Of a stretch of 31,976 nt of DNA, positions 15,855 to 23,005 are shown one piece after another. The position numbers and the translations under genes were made by a program. Source of the DNA: Parvibaculum sp049671045 (GTDB lineage Bacteria > Pseudomonadota > Alphaproteobacteria > Parvibaculales > Parvibaculaceae); assembly GCF_049671045.1 (NCBI RefSeq), contig NZ_JBATUH010000071.1, positions 1 through 31,976 on the forward strand, given 5' to 3'. Below the pieces are notes generated by a model. That model was not told where the DNA came from, did not search any database, and worked only from the letters and a program-made list of their open reading frames with translations. Position 1 is the first letter of the stretch. Every line of letters starts with the position of its first letter.

Positions 15855-15884
15855 AGCCGGACCCTGGTATTCCAGGGCCCGGCT
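15855..15884 (-). terminator. intrinsic terminator of the DUF1329 gene
   Basis: AGCCGGACCCTGG (15855-15867) pairs with CCAGGGCCCGGCT (15872-15884) over 13 positions; the one imperfect pair is a G-U wobble in the minus-strand RNA. The loop is 4 bases and TTATTT follows on the minus strand. It lies 20 bases past the stop of DUF1329. Confidence 0.85.
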
Positions 15885-15904
15885 CGATGAGATTAGGCGC
15901 TTTT

Positions 15905-17263
15905 TTAGCGCACGCCAAGCTGACGGATGGCGTTCGGCGTGTAGCGGGACGGATCGAGCTCGTCGGCGAAATAGTTGACCGGCGGCTCTTCGTTCTGCAT
16001 GGCGAGGGCCAGATAGCGGCCGGCCTGCAGATCGTAGACCACTTCCGCGCCCGAACCGCAGAGCGGCACGTTGTAGCGCTGCAGCTCCTGGAGCTCCTGG
16101 ACGCGCCACAGCTGGCCACGGCCGTCATAGAGTTCCGACGTCGCGATTTCCCAGGCGTCCTCGTCGTTGTGATAGACGCGGCGGGCATAGACGTGACGCG
16201 TGTTCGGACGGAGCTTCGCCTCGAAGTTCCACGTGCGGTGAAGCTCGTAGCGGATCGCATCCTGGTTCAGGTGAAGCGGCTTGATGAAGTCCTTGTACTT
16301 CGTCGATTCCGCCTTGTAGCTGTTCGCGGCGATGATGTGCGGCGTCTTGTCGATGACCGACCAGTCGTAGCGGTCGAGAGCGCCGTTATAGCCGTCGAAG
16401 GAGTCAGACGTCGAAAGACCGTCCGAGTTCGTTCCCGGATTGTCATAGGCGATGTTCGGAGCGCGGCGCACGCGGCGCGTGCCGGGGCTGTACTGCCAGG
16501 CCTGACGGCCGCCATTGAGCGTGGCGTTCAGGGCCTCGTACACCAGGATCACGTTACCCGCTTCGCGGGCCGGCGCGATGGTGTTGGCGATGTAGTAGAG
16601 CGAGATGTTGTTCAGGTCTTCGGCGCGCTTCTTCGAGGGGTCCGACCACTGAAGAATGGCTTCGTCCTGCACGATCTGGAGCGTGTAGTCGCCGCCGCGG
16701 GTGACGGGCGCCGCCGCGAACTGGCGCGTCACCTTGAATGCGCGATAACGCAGCGTGTGGTTCCAGATGATTTCGTTGGCGTTGTTGGGGATCGGGAAGG
16801 GGAAGCCCATGATGGCTTCGCTGATGCCCGAACCGCCGCCGACGAGCTCGCCGACTTTCGCGTTGTTCTTCGTCGCTTCATAGACGCGGTCCGGATAGGC
16901 GCAGGAGCGGCGCGTCTGATAGACGTTCATCTTGTAGTCGGGATAGGCCTTCATCAGGGCCTTGTAGCCGTCGGTCAGAACGGCGTCATACTGCGCCATG
17001 TTCGCCGCGGTGATCGTGTATTTGATCGGATCGCTGGCGAACGGATCGGCCAGATGGTCACCCGGCTTGTAGGTGACGTTGCTCGGCACGGTCTGCAGGC
17101 CGCCGGTCCAGGCCGGAATGTCGCCTTCGCCCGCCTTCTCGGCGCCGACCGGGGTCAGATCGTTCCCCAACCGGTTCACCTGGGCATCCGGCACATTGGC
17201 AAGCGCACTGGTGCTGAGCGCGCCGAACACAAAGGCGGAGACCAGCATGGTCGTCCTTTTCAT
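15905..17263 (-). CDS. DUF1329 family exported protein
   Basis: 452 residues with a clear signal peptide (MKRTT, hydrophobic core, cut after ALA near residue 23), then a family-typical start: NRLGNDLTPVGAEKAG and IPAWTGGL. LolA/LolB-like folds have been proposed for this family, and it co-occurs with DUF1302 and RND transporters; I infer a periplasmic carrier for hydrophobic ligands. The ATG at 17263 has GGAGGG 7 bases upstream and is preferred to a GTG 5 codons earlier. A promoter lies at 17340-17367 and the leader contains a 9-bp hairpin. Two cysteines far apart (about residues 106 and 404). Confidence 0.9.
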   Translation of the reverse strand: MKRTTMLVSAFVFGALSTSALANVPDAQVNRLGNDLTPVGAEKAGEGDIPAWTGGLQTVPSNVTYKPGDHLADPFASDPIKYTITAANMAQYDAVLTDGYKALMKAYPDYKMNVYQTRRSCAYPDRVYEATKNNAKVGELVGGGSGISEAIMGFPFPIPNNANEIIWNHTLRYRAFKVTRQFAAAPVTRGGDYTLQIVQDEAILQWSDPSKKRAEDLNNISLYYIANTIAPAREAGNVILVYEALNATLNGGRQAWQYSPGTRRVRRAPNIAYDNPGTNSDGLSTSDSFDGYNGALDRYDWSVIDKTPHIIAANSYKAESTKYKDFIKPLHLNQDAIRYELHRTWNFEAKLRPNTRHVYARRVYHNDEDAWEIATSELYDGRGQLWRVQELQELQRYNVPLCGSGAEVVYDLQAGRYLALAMQNEEPPVNYFADELDPSRYTPNAIRQLGVR

Positions 17264-17292
17264 ATACGTTCCCTCCACTTGATTTCTTCTTT

Positions 17293-17316
17293 GGTTTCGA
17301 TCTTCGCATCGAAACC
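17293..17316 (-). promoter_or_regulatory. 5'-UTR hairpin of DUF1329
   Basis: GGTTTCGAT (17293-17301) and ATCGAAACC (17308-17316) form a perfect 9-bp stem with a 6-base loop inside the predicted leader, about 30 bases before the start codon. It leaves the ribosome binding site free, so it may protect the mRNA 5' end or bind a regulator. Confidence 0.5.
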
Positions 17317-17339
17317 GGTTTTCCCGCCACTCGACGGGG

Positions 17340-17367
17340 ATAATAGCAAAACGGCAACCGGGCGCAA
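17340..17367 (-). promoter_or_regulatory. candidate promoter of DUF1329
   Basis: On the minus strand, -35 TTGCGC (17367-17362), a 16-base spacer and -10 TATTAT (17345-17340). The leader to the ATG is roughly 70 bases. Confidence 0.5.
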
Positions 17368-17430
17368 ATAATCACGGAAGAGAATCTGTGTCCCCGCAGC
17401 ATCTGGCCCCCTCGAATCCCGGCATTCGAT

Positions 17431-17468
17431 GGCTCAATCACATTAAATATTTTTAATGTGATTGAGCC
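17431..17468. repeat. perfect 17-bp inverted repeat (possible operator)
   Basis: GGCTCAATCACATTAAA (17431-17447) is followed after 4 bases (TATT) by its exact reverse complement (17452-17468). The core is AT-rich within GC-rich surroundings. No U-tract follows on either strand, which argues against a terminator. It lies about 63 bases upstream of the DUF1329 -35 box, a suitable place for an activator or repressor site, or for a cruciform. Confidence 0.75.
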
Positions 17469-17632
17469 GCGGAACTTGCCGAAGCGGATCGCCGTCACGC
17501 CAGTTTCAGTTTCATCCGGCCACGGATCGGTTTAGTGGCACTGTCGGAGAGGATGGATGCCGGCCGCCTTGAAATCAAAGGAGGGTCCGGCAAGACGTTT
17601 CGGGATTCCACCTTGCCCCGCGACAGACCGCC

Positions 17633-17653
17633 ACCCCGGACCCGATCCGGGGT
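17633..17653. repeat. GC-rich palindromic intergenic repeat
   Basis: ACCCCGGA and TCCGGGGT (8-bp arms, 5-base spacer). The string CCCGGACCCGATCCGGGG looks like a short dispersed palindrome I associate with alphaproteobacterial intergenic regions; only one copy is present in this window, so dispersal is not shown here. Confidence 0.4.
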
Positions 17654-17693
17654 CCATCTGAACGGCGCGGCATGACGGGAAAAAACGAAAAAA

Positions 17694-17717
17694 CCCGGCG
17701 GCGTTGCCGCCGCCGGG
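17694..17717 (-). terminator. intrinsic terminator of DUF1302
   Basis: A perfect 10-bp stem CCCGGCGGCG/CGCCGCCGGG closed by a 4-base loop (GCAA on the minus strand, a stable GNRA type), then TTTTTTCGTTTTTT on the minus strand. It lies 25 bases past the stop of the DUF1302 gene. A textbook terminator. Confidence 0.93.
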
Positions 17718-17742
17718 CTCCTATATCTCGACTTCCCGCTTC

Positions 17743-19896
17743 CTAGAACGAGTAGGAAATGGTCGCCGTCGCGAAGTCCTTGTCGGCCATGGCGTTCCGG
17801 TAGTAATTGCCGAAACTGTTGGTGTACTGAAGGGCGGCGCGAATGTCCCTCAGCTTGGCGTTGATCCCGAGCGAAACCGTCTTGCGCCCCTCGATGAAGC
17901 CCGGACCGATGGGACCGGCGGAATATCCGCTCACGTCATGCCCGAACTGCACGAAGGGCGAGACCGTCCAGGACGTGCCGAGGGCATTGTTGTAGTCGGT
18001 CGAAAGCGCGAGCCTGTAGCCCCAGGAGAAGCTCGACGCATATTTGGCCTGGGGAGGAATGGGACAGGTACCGAGACCGACGCAGTCGTTGCCGAGAATC
18101 TGCGCCACGATCGGGTTCGGATTGCCGTCGGCGGCGTGCGGAATGGCCAGCCGGTTGTTGTCGTTGAGCCCCCTGATGTACTGGAAGCCGACATTGCCGA
18201 CGAGGAACATCACATCCGAGCCGATGGCGCTGACGACCGGCGAGGAGCCCGTCAGGGTGCTGATCGTGCCGAGCTGGCCGGTCCAGGTATTGTACTCGTC
18301 GTACCCCCTGATGATTCCGCCGGGCGCGACATAGGTGCCGTTGGCGCGGATCGTGTCGTTGGCGGCGGCGAGGCCCGCATAGGGCCCCGTGAGGGCCGCC
18401 ACCTGGGCCGCCGTCAGATTGCCGAGACCGGGCGCATTGCAGATGCCCGCCGTGGAGCAGGCGATATAGTAGCCCGACGCGGTGTTATGGATGTCGTTGG
18501 CGTTTACCTCGACGTCCGAAATCTGGAAGGGCATGTCGCGGGTGAAGAGCAGTTCGCCCGAAAGCGCCGTCCCGCCCAGAAGATCGACCGTGGTGTTGAA
18601 GCTCGCGCCGATCTCCTGGATGTCTTTCGGATAGGTGACGACGGAGTGCTTGGAGTTCGCCGCATTCAGGATAGCCTCGGCGAAGGGCGACACGACGCCG
18701 CCGATGACGTTCTGATTGCACTCGGCGAAGTCCACGAAACCGTCCGGCGTAATCGTATCCGCGTTGTAAGCGCCTCCGTTGAAGGCCGGCATGTTGCAGA
18801 AACCATAGGCCGTCCCGGTGGAGTTGTTGCCGATCGGGATGCCGATCGGGGTGCCGTCGGCCGCGTTGCCGAGGCCGTAGATATAGGCGGGACCGCCATT
18901 CGCCGACGTCGCGGCCGTGAACGTGCCGATCGGCAACTTGGAATGATAGCGCACGAAATAGGCGCCGAGGTCGGTGCCGTTACCCAGCCAGTCGGCATAA
19001 TATTTCAGCGCCAGGCCGAACTGCCCCTGATCGCCGGGCTCCTGATCCGCATAGCGCGGAATCAGCGCGGCGGAGTTGGGATATTCGCCCTTGAACACGA
19101 CGTAGCGGCCGCCTTCGCAGACGGCATCGCTGCCGGAGAAATAGGTGCCGCAGGCATCGAGCTTGGTGCGCTCCCAGCCGAAGGTATAGAAGGCCTCCAC
19201 CGAGAAATTGGCCGGCAGGCCGACCGAGAGATAGACCGAGGGCTCGGGCCTGTAGGCCTCCTTCAGCTCGGCGCCCGGGGTCCGCACCGCGCTCACATCG
19301 AAAGGCAGATAGGAGCTGATGCCGCCCTGGATGAAGAGGCTTTCGCCCCAGTTGACGACCTGCTTGCCGACGCGCAGCGAAACCGGGCTCGAGCCCACGT
19401 CGAAATTCGTGTAGACGAACGCGTCGAGGACCTTCACGCCGCGGCCGGCGAAATTGCGCGCGTCATGGCCCCTGTAGCCATCGACCAGCGGACGGCGGCC
19501 GTAGTCGGTGCTGTCCTGGCCGATCTTGTTCATGCCCCAATAGTCGTAAAACGCGTTGAAGCGCATGAAGGCGCCGAAATTCTGATATTTGGCCTCGACG
19601 TCGCTGGTGATCTTGGCCACCGTGGAGTACGGGTCCCACCGGCCGACGTTCACATTGCCGTCGTCTTCATTCGGCGCGTGAAAAGCGCCGTTCGATGACG
19701 GACACCCGCCATTGCCCGCGGAGATTTTATTGCAGCTTTGGCCCGACGTGCGGACACCCACACCCGCCGACACGGTGGTGTCGACGCTGAGATCGACTTC
19801 GCCGATCTTGAACCCCTCGGCCTGGGCGCCCCCGCCCCGGAAAAAAGCCGCCGCCAACACGGCCAGCAGCAACGCGCCGGATTTTCTTATGATCAT
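17743..19896 (-). CDS. DUF1302 family outer-membrane beta-barrel protein
   Basis: 717 residues. A signal peptide (cut after AQA, about residue 26) leads to the family opening FKIGEVDLSVDTTVSAG, then alternating amphipathic strands with VVNWGESLFIQGGISSYLPFDVSAVRTPGAELKE-like family core (about 175-210) and a terminal strand ending in Phe (ATISYSF), the usual signal for outer-membrane insertion. The family occurs with DUF1329 and RND exporters and is thought to handle hydrophobic substrates; function is inferred. Ten cysteines fall in five local pairs, suggesting disulfide-bonded surface loops. Strong ribosome binding site (GAGGAGG) before the ATG at 19896. Confidence 0.92.
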   Translation of the reverse strand: MIIRKSGALLLAVLAAAFFRGGGAQAEGFKIGEVDLSVDTTVSAGVGVRTSGQSCNKISAGNGGCPSSNGAFHAPNEDDGNVNVGRWDPYSTVAKITSDVEAKYQNFGAFMRFNAFYDYWGMNKIGQDSTDYGRRPLVDGYRGHDARNFAGRGVKVLDAFVYTNFDVGSSPVSLRVGKQVVNWGESLFIQGGISSYLPFDVSAVRTPGAELKEAYRPEPSVYLSVGLPANFSVEAFYTFGWERTKLDACGTYFSGSDAVCEGGRYVVFKGEYPNSAALIPRYADQEPGDQGQFGLALKYYADWLGNGTDLGAYFVRYHSKLPIGTFTAATSANGGPAYIYGLGNAADGTPIGIPIGNNSTGTAYGFCNMPAFNGGAYNADTITPDGFVDFAECNQNVIGGVVSPFAEAILNAANSKHSVVTYPKDIQEIGASFNTTVDLLGGTALSGELLFTRDMPFQISDVEVNANDIHNTASGYYIACSTAGICNAPGLGNLTAAQVAALTGPYAGLAAANDTIRANGTYVAPGGIIRGYDEYNTWTGQLGTISTLTGSSPVVSAIGSDVMFLVGNVGFQYIRGLNDNNRLAIPHAADGNPNPIVAQILGNDCVGLGTCPIPPQAKYASSFSWGYRLALSTDYNNALGTSWTVSPFVQFGHDVSGYSAGPIGPGFIEGRKTVSLGINAKLRDIRAALQYTNSFGNYYRNAMADKDFATATISYSF

Positions 19897-20244
19897 TCGT
19901 TCCTCCTCGATGGCTACAAATCGCGGCTGGATCGGGAGGTTGAATCGATGGGACGCTCCCCCATGCGACTGCCCCCCGGCCAGTCAGCATCCCTCGATCG
20001 CTAGCCCATAGTTAAACCCTTGGTAAGTCAAGGCGTCCGGCGCGCGCCCAGGCCGAGTACACTCACATTGAGCCTACCTATGGCATTTTTGACACGCTCT
20101 TATGTGAAACCGGGAGGTCCGCTTCGGTTCTTGCGGCGCGAAAAATTCTTTGCGGCATGGCAACAATTAATGCCGCGACGCAATACGCCCCCGCCTCGCG
20201 GCGGGGGCGCTTCATGCGATAGACCGCAAGCGGATGATCGGCGC
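19897..20244. other. 348-base gene-free region upstream of DUF1302
   Basis: No coding sequence is convincing. On the minus strand it carries TTGACT (about 20029-20024), which could be a -35 box, set inside the inverted repeat CCTTGACTTACCAAGG (20016-20031). The best -10 (TATGGG) is only 15 bases away, so the promoter is not secure. The far end holds the hairpin at 20186-20209 that serves the copper-chaperone gene. The long AT-richer leader may be regulatory. Confidence 0.5.
20186..20209 (-). terminator. hairpin downstream of the PCuAC gene
   Basis: A perfect 10-bp stem CGCCCCCGCC/GGCGGGGGCG with loop TCGC, 35 bases past the PCuAC stop. Minus-strand sequence after the stem (TATTGCG) has few U residues, so it may slow or stabilise rather than fully terminate. 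Confidence 0.6.
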
Positions 20245-20808
20245 TCAGTGCATGTCCATGCCGGGCATCTGTCCGCCGGAACCGCCGGAATTCATGCCCG
20301 GCTTCGTATCCGGCATCGACTGCCCCTTCCGCATCTCCTCCGGCGTCGCGACCTTGACCGTCACCTCCGCCGTTCCGGCCTTCTCGAAGACGAGCTTCAT
20401 CGGAAATGTTTCTCCTTCCTTCAGCGGCGCCTTGAGCCCGATCAGCATGACGTGATAGCCGCCCGGCGCGAGCGCCACGCTCCGCCCGGCGGGAACGGAA
20501 AGTTGCTCGACCGCGCGCATGCGCATCACCGCGCCGTCCATCTTCATTTCATGGACCTCGACCCTGATCGACACATCGGACTCGATGCTCAGAAGCGCGT
20601 CGTCCGACGTGCCGTCATTGCGAATGGTGAAATAGGCCGCCCCCGTCTTCGCGATGGTCGGCCGCGCCCAGGGTTGTTCGATGGTGAGCGAACCGAGCTT
20701 GAAGTCCTGCGCGGCGGCGGGCGCCGAGGCCATGAGCGAAAGCCCGGCCAGCAGACACAGGGCAAGGACGTGCGGTGTCCGGACCGGACGGCGAAGCGAG
20801 AACGACAT
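20245..20808 (-). CDS. periplasmic copper chaperone PCuAC (DUF461)
   Basis: 187 residues: signal peptide (cut after AAA or AAAQ, about 33-34) and a cupredoxin-like PCuAC domain. The Cu(I) ligand pattern H-x10-M-x21-H-x-M fits exactly at His86, Met97, His119 and Met121. Such proteins deliver copper to the CuA or CuB centre of cytochrome oxidase in the periplasm, usually with Sco. The C-terminal tail (from about 158) is flexible and rich in Met, Gly and one final His (MPGMDMH), a likely second copper site. No Sco gene adjoins. Divergent from the HugZ-like gene, with 194 bases between starts. Confidence 0.93.
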   Translation of the reverse strand: MSFSLRRPVRTPHVLALCLLAGLSLMASAPAAAQDFKLGSLTIEQPWARPTIAKTGAAYFTIRNDGTSDDALLSIESDVSIRVEVHEMKMDGAVMRMRAVEQLSVPAGRSVALAPGGYHVMLIGLKAPLKEGETFPMKLVFEKAGTAEVTVKVATPEEMRKGQSMPDTKPGMNSGGSGGQMPGMDMH

Positions 20809-21002
20809 GGAAACCTCATGTTCCGGAGGGGGGAAGGTCTGACCGGAACACTAGCGCCCGCGCGGGCCGAGCGCGAGTCACGCGGGGGTGAGCGGAGTTG
20901 ACGCAGGCCGGGATTGCCCGGGCTGATATGATAGGAATGGTGCTTCGCTTCCGGCGGCGCCGGCGGTCTGAGGCAACCGGGATTTGGCACCAGGATTTGG
21001 CA

Positions 21003-21479
21003 ATGCCCACCGACACACGAGAGGAAATCCTCGCGCTTCTCGCCGCGGCGAAAACGGCGACGCTCGCCACGCTGCTTCCCGGCGGCGCGCCCTATGCCTC
21101 GCTCGTCTCGCTCACGACCGCGGGGAACGGACTGCCATTATTCCTCTTCTCCCGCCTCGCGCGTCACACGCGGAACCTGCTGCACGACCGCCGCGCCTCG
21201 CTCCTGCTCCAATCCCGCGCGACATCGGCCGCCGACCCGCTCGCGGAAACGCGCGCAAGCCTCATCGGCACGGTCTCGGCCCATCGCGACGAGAGCTTCC
21301 GCGCCTGCTTCCTCAAAGCGCATCCGGAGGCGGCGGCCTATATCGATTTCACCGATTTCAGCTTCTTCGCCATGTCGGTCGAACGCGCGCATCTCATCGC
21401 CGGTTTCGGGCGCATCGTCGATATTCCGGGTACGGAACTAGCGGGCCGCCGTCCCCCGGCAGCCCCGGCGGATAGATAG
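21003..21479 (+). CDS. HugZ/pyridoxamine 5'-phosphate oxidase-like protein
   Basis: 158 residues of split-barrel FMN-binding fold: an N-terminal TREEILALLAAAKTATLATL, the strand GLPLFLFSRLARHTRNLL, the acidic DESFRACFLKAHPEAAAYIDF loop and the closing HLIAGFGRIVDI, all usual in the N-terminal domain of HugZ-type heme-degrading or heme-binding proteins. The C-terminal DUF2470 domain of full HugZ is absent, so heme binding is not shown. The frame is open from 20898, but ATG 21003 has AGGA 7 bases upstream and starts at the domain; the upstream Arg-rich residues look non-coding. A -10-like TATGAT lies at 20927-20932 without a good -35. Confidence 0.85.
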   Translation: MPTDTREEILALLAAAKTATLATLLPGGAPYASLVSLTTAGNGLPLFLFSRLARHTRNLLHDRRASLLLQSRATSAADPLAETRASLIGTVSAHRDESFRACFLKAHPEAAAYIDFTDFSFFAMSVERAHLIAGFGRIVDIPGTELAGRRPPAAPADR

Positions 21480-21593
21480 ATTTTGAGATAATTGTGGTTA
21501 GCAATTTGAACATTTTTCTTATCGGAAGCTTAAAAGGAGCTGTCTTTTGATGGAGGCGACGCAAGCTCGTACCGACTGGAGCGCCGCCCTCAA

Positions 21594-22601
21594 ATGCACA
21601 TCATCGTTCTCGCCTCCCAGAAGGGAGGTTCCGGAAAAACCACTCTCTCCGGCCATCTGGCCGTCGAGGCGGAAAATAACGGCGCCGGCCCGGTGGTGCT
21701 GATCGACACCGACCCGCAAGGATCGCTCTCCCACTGGTGGAACGCGCGCGCCGCCTCCGCCCCCGCCTTCGCCCGCATCGCCGTCGAGGAACTCGAGGAG
21801 GGCCTCGAGGATCTGCGCATGAACGGCTTTCGCCTCGCCATCATCGACACGCCGCCCGCGATCACCCATTCGATTTCGGAAGTCGTCTCTCATGCCGATC
21901 TCGTCGTCATCCCGGCGCGCCCGAGCCCGCACGATCTGCGCGCCGTGGGCGCGACGATCGACATTGCCGAACGGCACGGCAAGCCGCTCGTCTTCGTGAT
22001 GAACGCCGCCACGGCGCGGGCGCGCATCACGGGCGAATCGGCCGTGGCGCTGTCCCAGCACGGCACCGTCGCGCCGGTCACGCTCCACCACCGCGTCGAT
22101 TTCGCCGCCAGCATGATCGACGGCAAGACGATCGGCGAGATCGACCCGAAAGGCCGCTCGGCCCGCGAGATCGCGGAACTCTGGTCCTATATCGGCGGCA
22201 GGCTTGCCCGCATCACCGGCGCCCATGGCCTCGCCGCGCCCCATCACGCCGATGCGAGCGTCAGAACCCTCACCGCTCTCTCTCCGGCAGGCGATGCCGT
22301 TGCGGATGAGGCGGACGAACCCGTCCCGCCCATGCGCGAGGCGCCCATGCCCCATTTCGCCGTCGAGCCGCCGCCCATTCCCGCCGGGCATGATGCCGGC
22401 CTCCTCGCCGTGCCCTCGGGCCCGAACGGCATCGAGCGCAGAAGCGGCGAGGAGCGGCGCAAGAACCCCGACGGGCGCCCGCCCGCGGGCATGCCCGAAC
22501 GCCGGGTGAGCGTGTTCGGCCGCCGCAATGCCGACCGCATGCCGAAGCCCGGCGCCCAGCCTTCATCGCTCATGCCCGGCAATTTCGAGAAATTCAGATG
22601 A
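21594..22601 (+). CDS. ParA/MinD-family ATPase with Arg-rich C-terminal tail
   Basis: 335 residues. The deviant Walker A KGGSGKTT (residues 10-17) with its signature Lys10, the Walker A' IDTDPQGS and the later IIDTPP strand define a ParA-type ATPase that positions DNA or protein cargo by nucleotide-dependent DNA binding. The ATPase core ends near residue 215. The remaining 120 residues are Pro- and Ala-rich and contain a duplicated Arg-rich motif (ERRSGEERR and PERRVSVFGRR), a candidate partner or DNA contact. No ribosome binding site precedes ATG 21594; a good one precedes an out-of-frame ATG at 21550. The stop overlaps the next start as ATGA. No parB or origin lies nearby, so this is an orphan ParA. 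Confidence 0.9.
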   Translation: MHIIVLASQKGGSGKTTLSGHLAVEAENNGAGPVVLIDTDPQGSLSHWWNARAASAPAFARIAVEELEEGLEDLRMNGFRLAIIDTPPAITHSISEVVSHADLVVIPARPSPHDLRAVGATIDIAERHGKPLVFVMNAATARARITGESAVALSQHGTVAPVTLHHRVDFAASMIDGKTIGEIDPKGRSAREIAELWSYIGGRLARITGAHGLAAPHHADASVRTLTALSPAGDAVADEADEPVPPMREAPMPHFAVEPPPIPAGHDAGLLAVPSGPNGIERRSGEERRKNPDGRPPAGMPERRVSVFGRRNADRMPKPGAQPSSLMPGNFEKFR

Positions 22602-23005
22602 GCCAGCGTAAATTTGCCTCCATCACGGGAAGCCTGCTCGTCCGCAAGGGAGATGCAGGCCCCTCGCCCGCGCCGCAGAGAACCGCCCCGCGAGACATCC
22701 TCGCCAATGGCTGGGCCGAGCCGGAGCCGCTTGCGCCGCTCGCCCCCCAGCCTCACGACATGGGCGCGGGCCTCGCTCACCGCCTCACCCTCAGGGTCGA
22801 CGCCGACCGCTTTCGCCGTCTCTCCATCGCAGCGGCGCAACTGCAGATGCCGATGCAGCATCTTCTCATGGCGGCGCTCGACAGCCATCTGGCGGCGCTG
22901 GCCGAGAACGAGCTTTCGGGCTGCGCCTGCATGAAACAGGAAGGCACATGCCACGGACCCGACGGGCCGGCGAGCGGTCCGAAGGACATGCGGAGACCGG
23001 CTTGA
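22598..23005 (+). CDS. probable ribbon-helix-helix protein, ParA-linked
   Basis: 135 residues. After a disordered Pro-rich N-terminus, residues about 60-100 (HRLTLRVDADRFRRLSIAAAQ, then LQMPMQHLLMAALDSHL) read as a beta strand followed by two helices, as in ribbon-helix-helix DNA-binding proteins that partner ParA ATPases. The tail has three closely spaced Cys (CACM, then TC) plus His, possibly a metal site. Start overlaps the ParA stop (ATGA), so translation is coupled. I recognise the fold pattern, not a named family. Likely the DNA-binding or adaptor partner of the ATPase. Confidence 0.75.
   Translation: MSQRKFASITGSLLVRKGDAGPSPAPQRTAPRDILANGWAEPEPLAPLAPQPHDMGAGLAHRLTLRVDADRFRRLSIAAAQLQMPMQHLLMAALDSHLAALAENELSGCACMKQEGTCHGPDGPASGPKDMRRPA

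Larger units (their letters stand above)
17264..17742. other. 479-base gene-free region between DUF1302 and DUF1329
   Basis: No coding sequence is visible on either strand. Going with transcription (minus) it holds the DUF1302 terminator (17694-17717), a GC-rich palindromic repeat (17633-17653), about 160 bases of unassigned sequence, a perfect 17-bp inverted repeat (17431-17468), the DUF1329 promoter (17340-17367) and a leader hairpin (17293-17316). This is unusually rich regulatory space for two genes that commonly lie close together. Confidence 0.7.

Noticed and set aside
17500..17632. A possible insertion-sequence remnant between DUF1302 and DUF1329
   Set aside because: The stretch reads unlike its surroundings, but no terminal inverted repeats, target duplication or coding remnant could be found.
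17704..19698. A 664-codon open frame on the plus strand opposite DUF1302
   Set aside because: It is antisense to a gene with signal peptide, barrel strands, ribosome binding site and terminator. Its translation is low-complexity Arg/Gly/Ala/Val, as expected from GC-rich codons read backwards.
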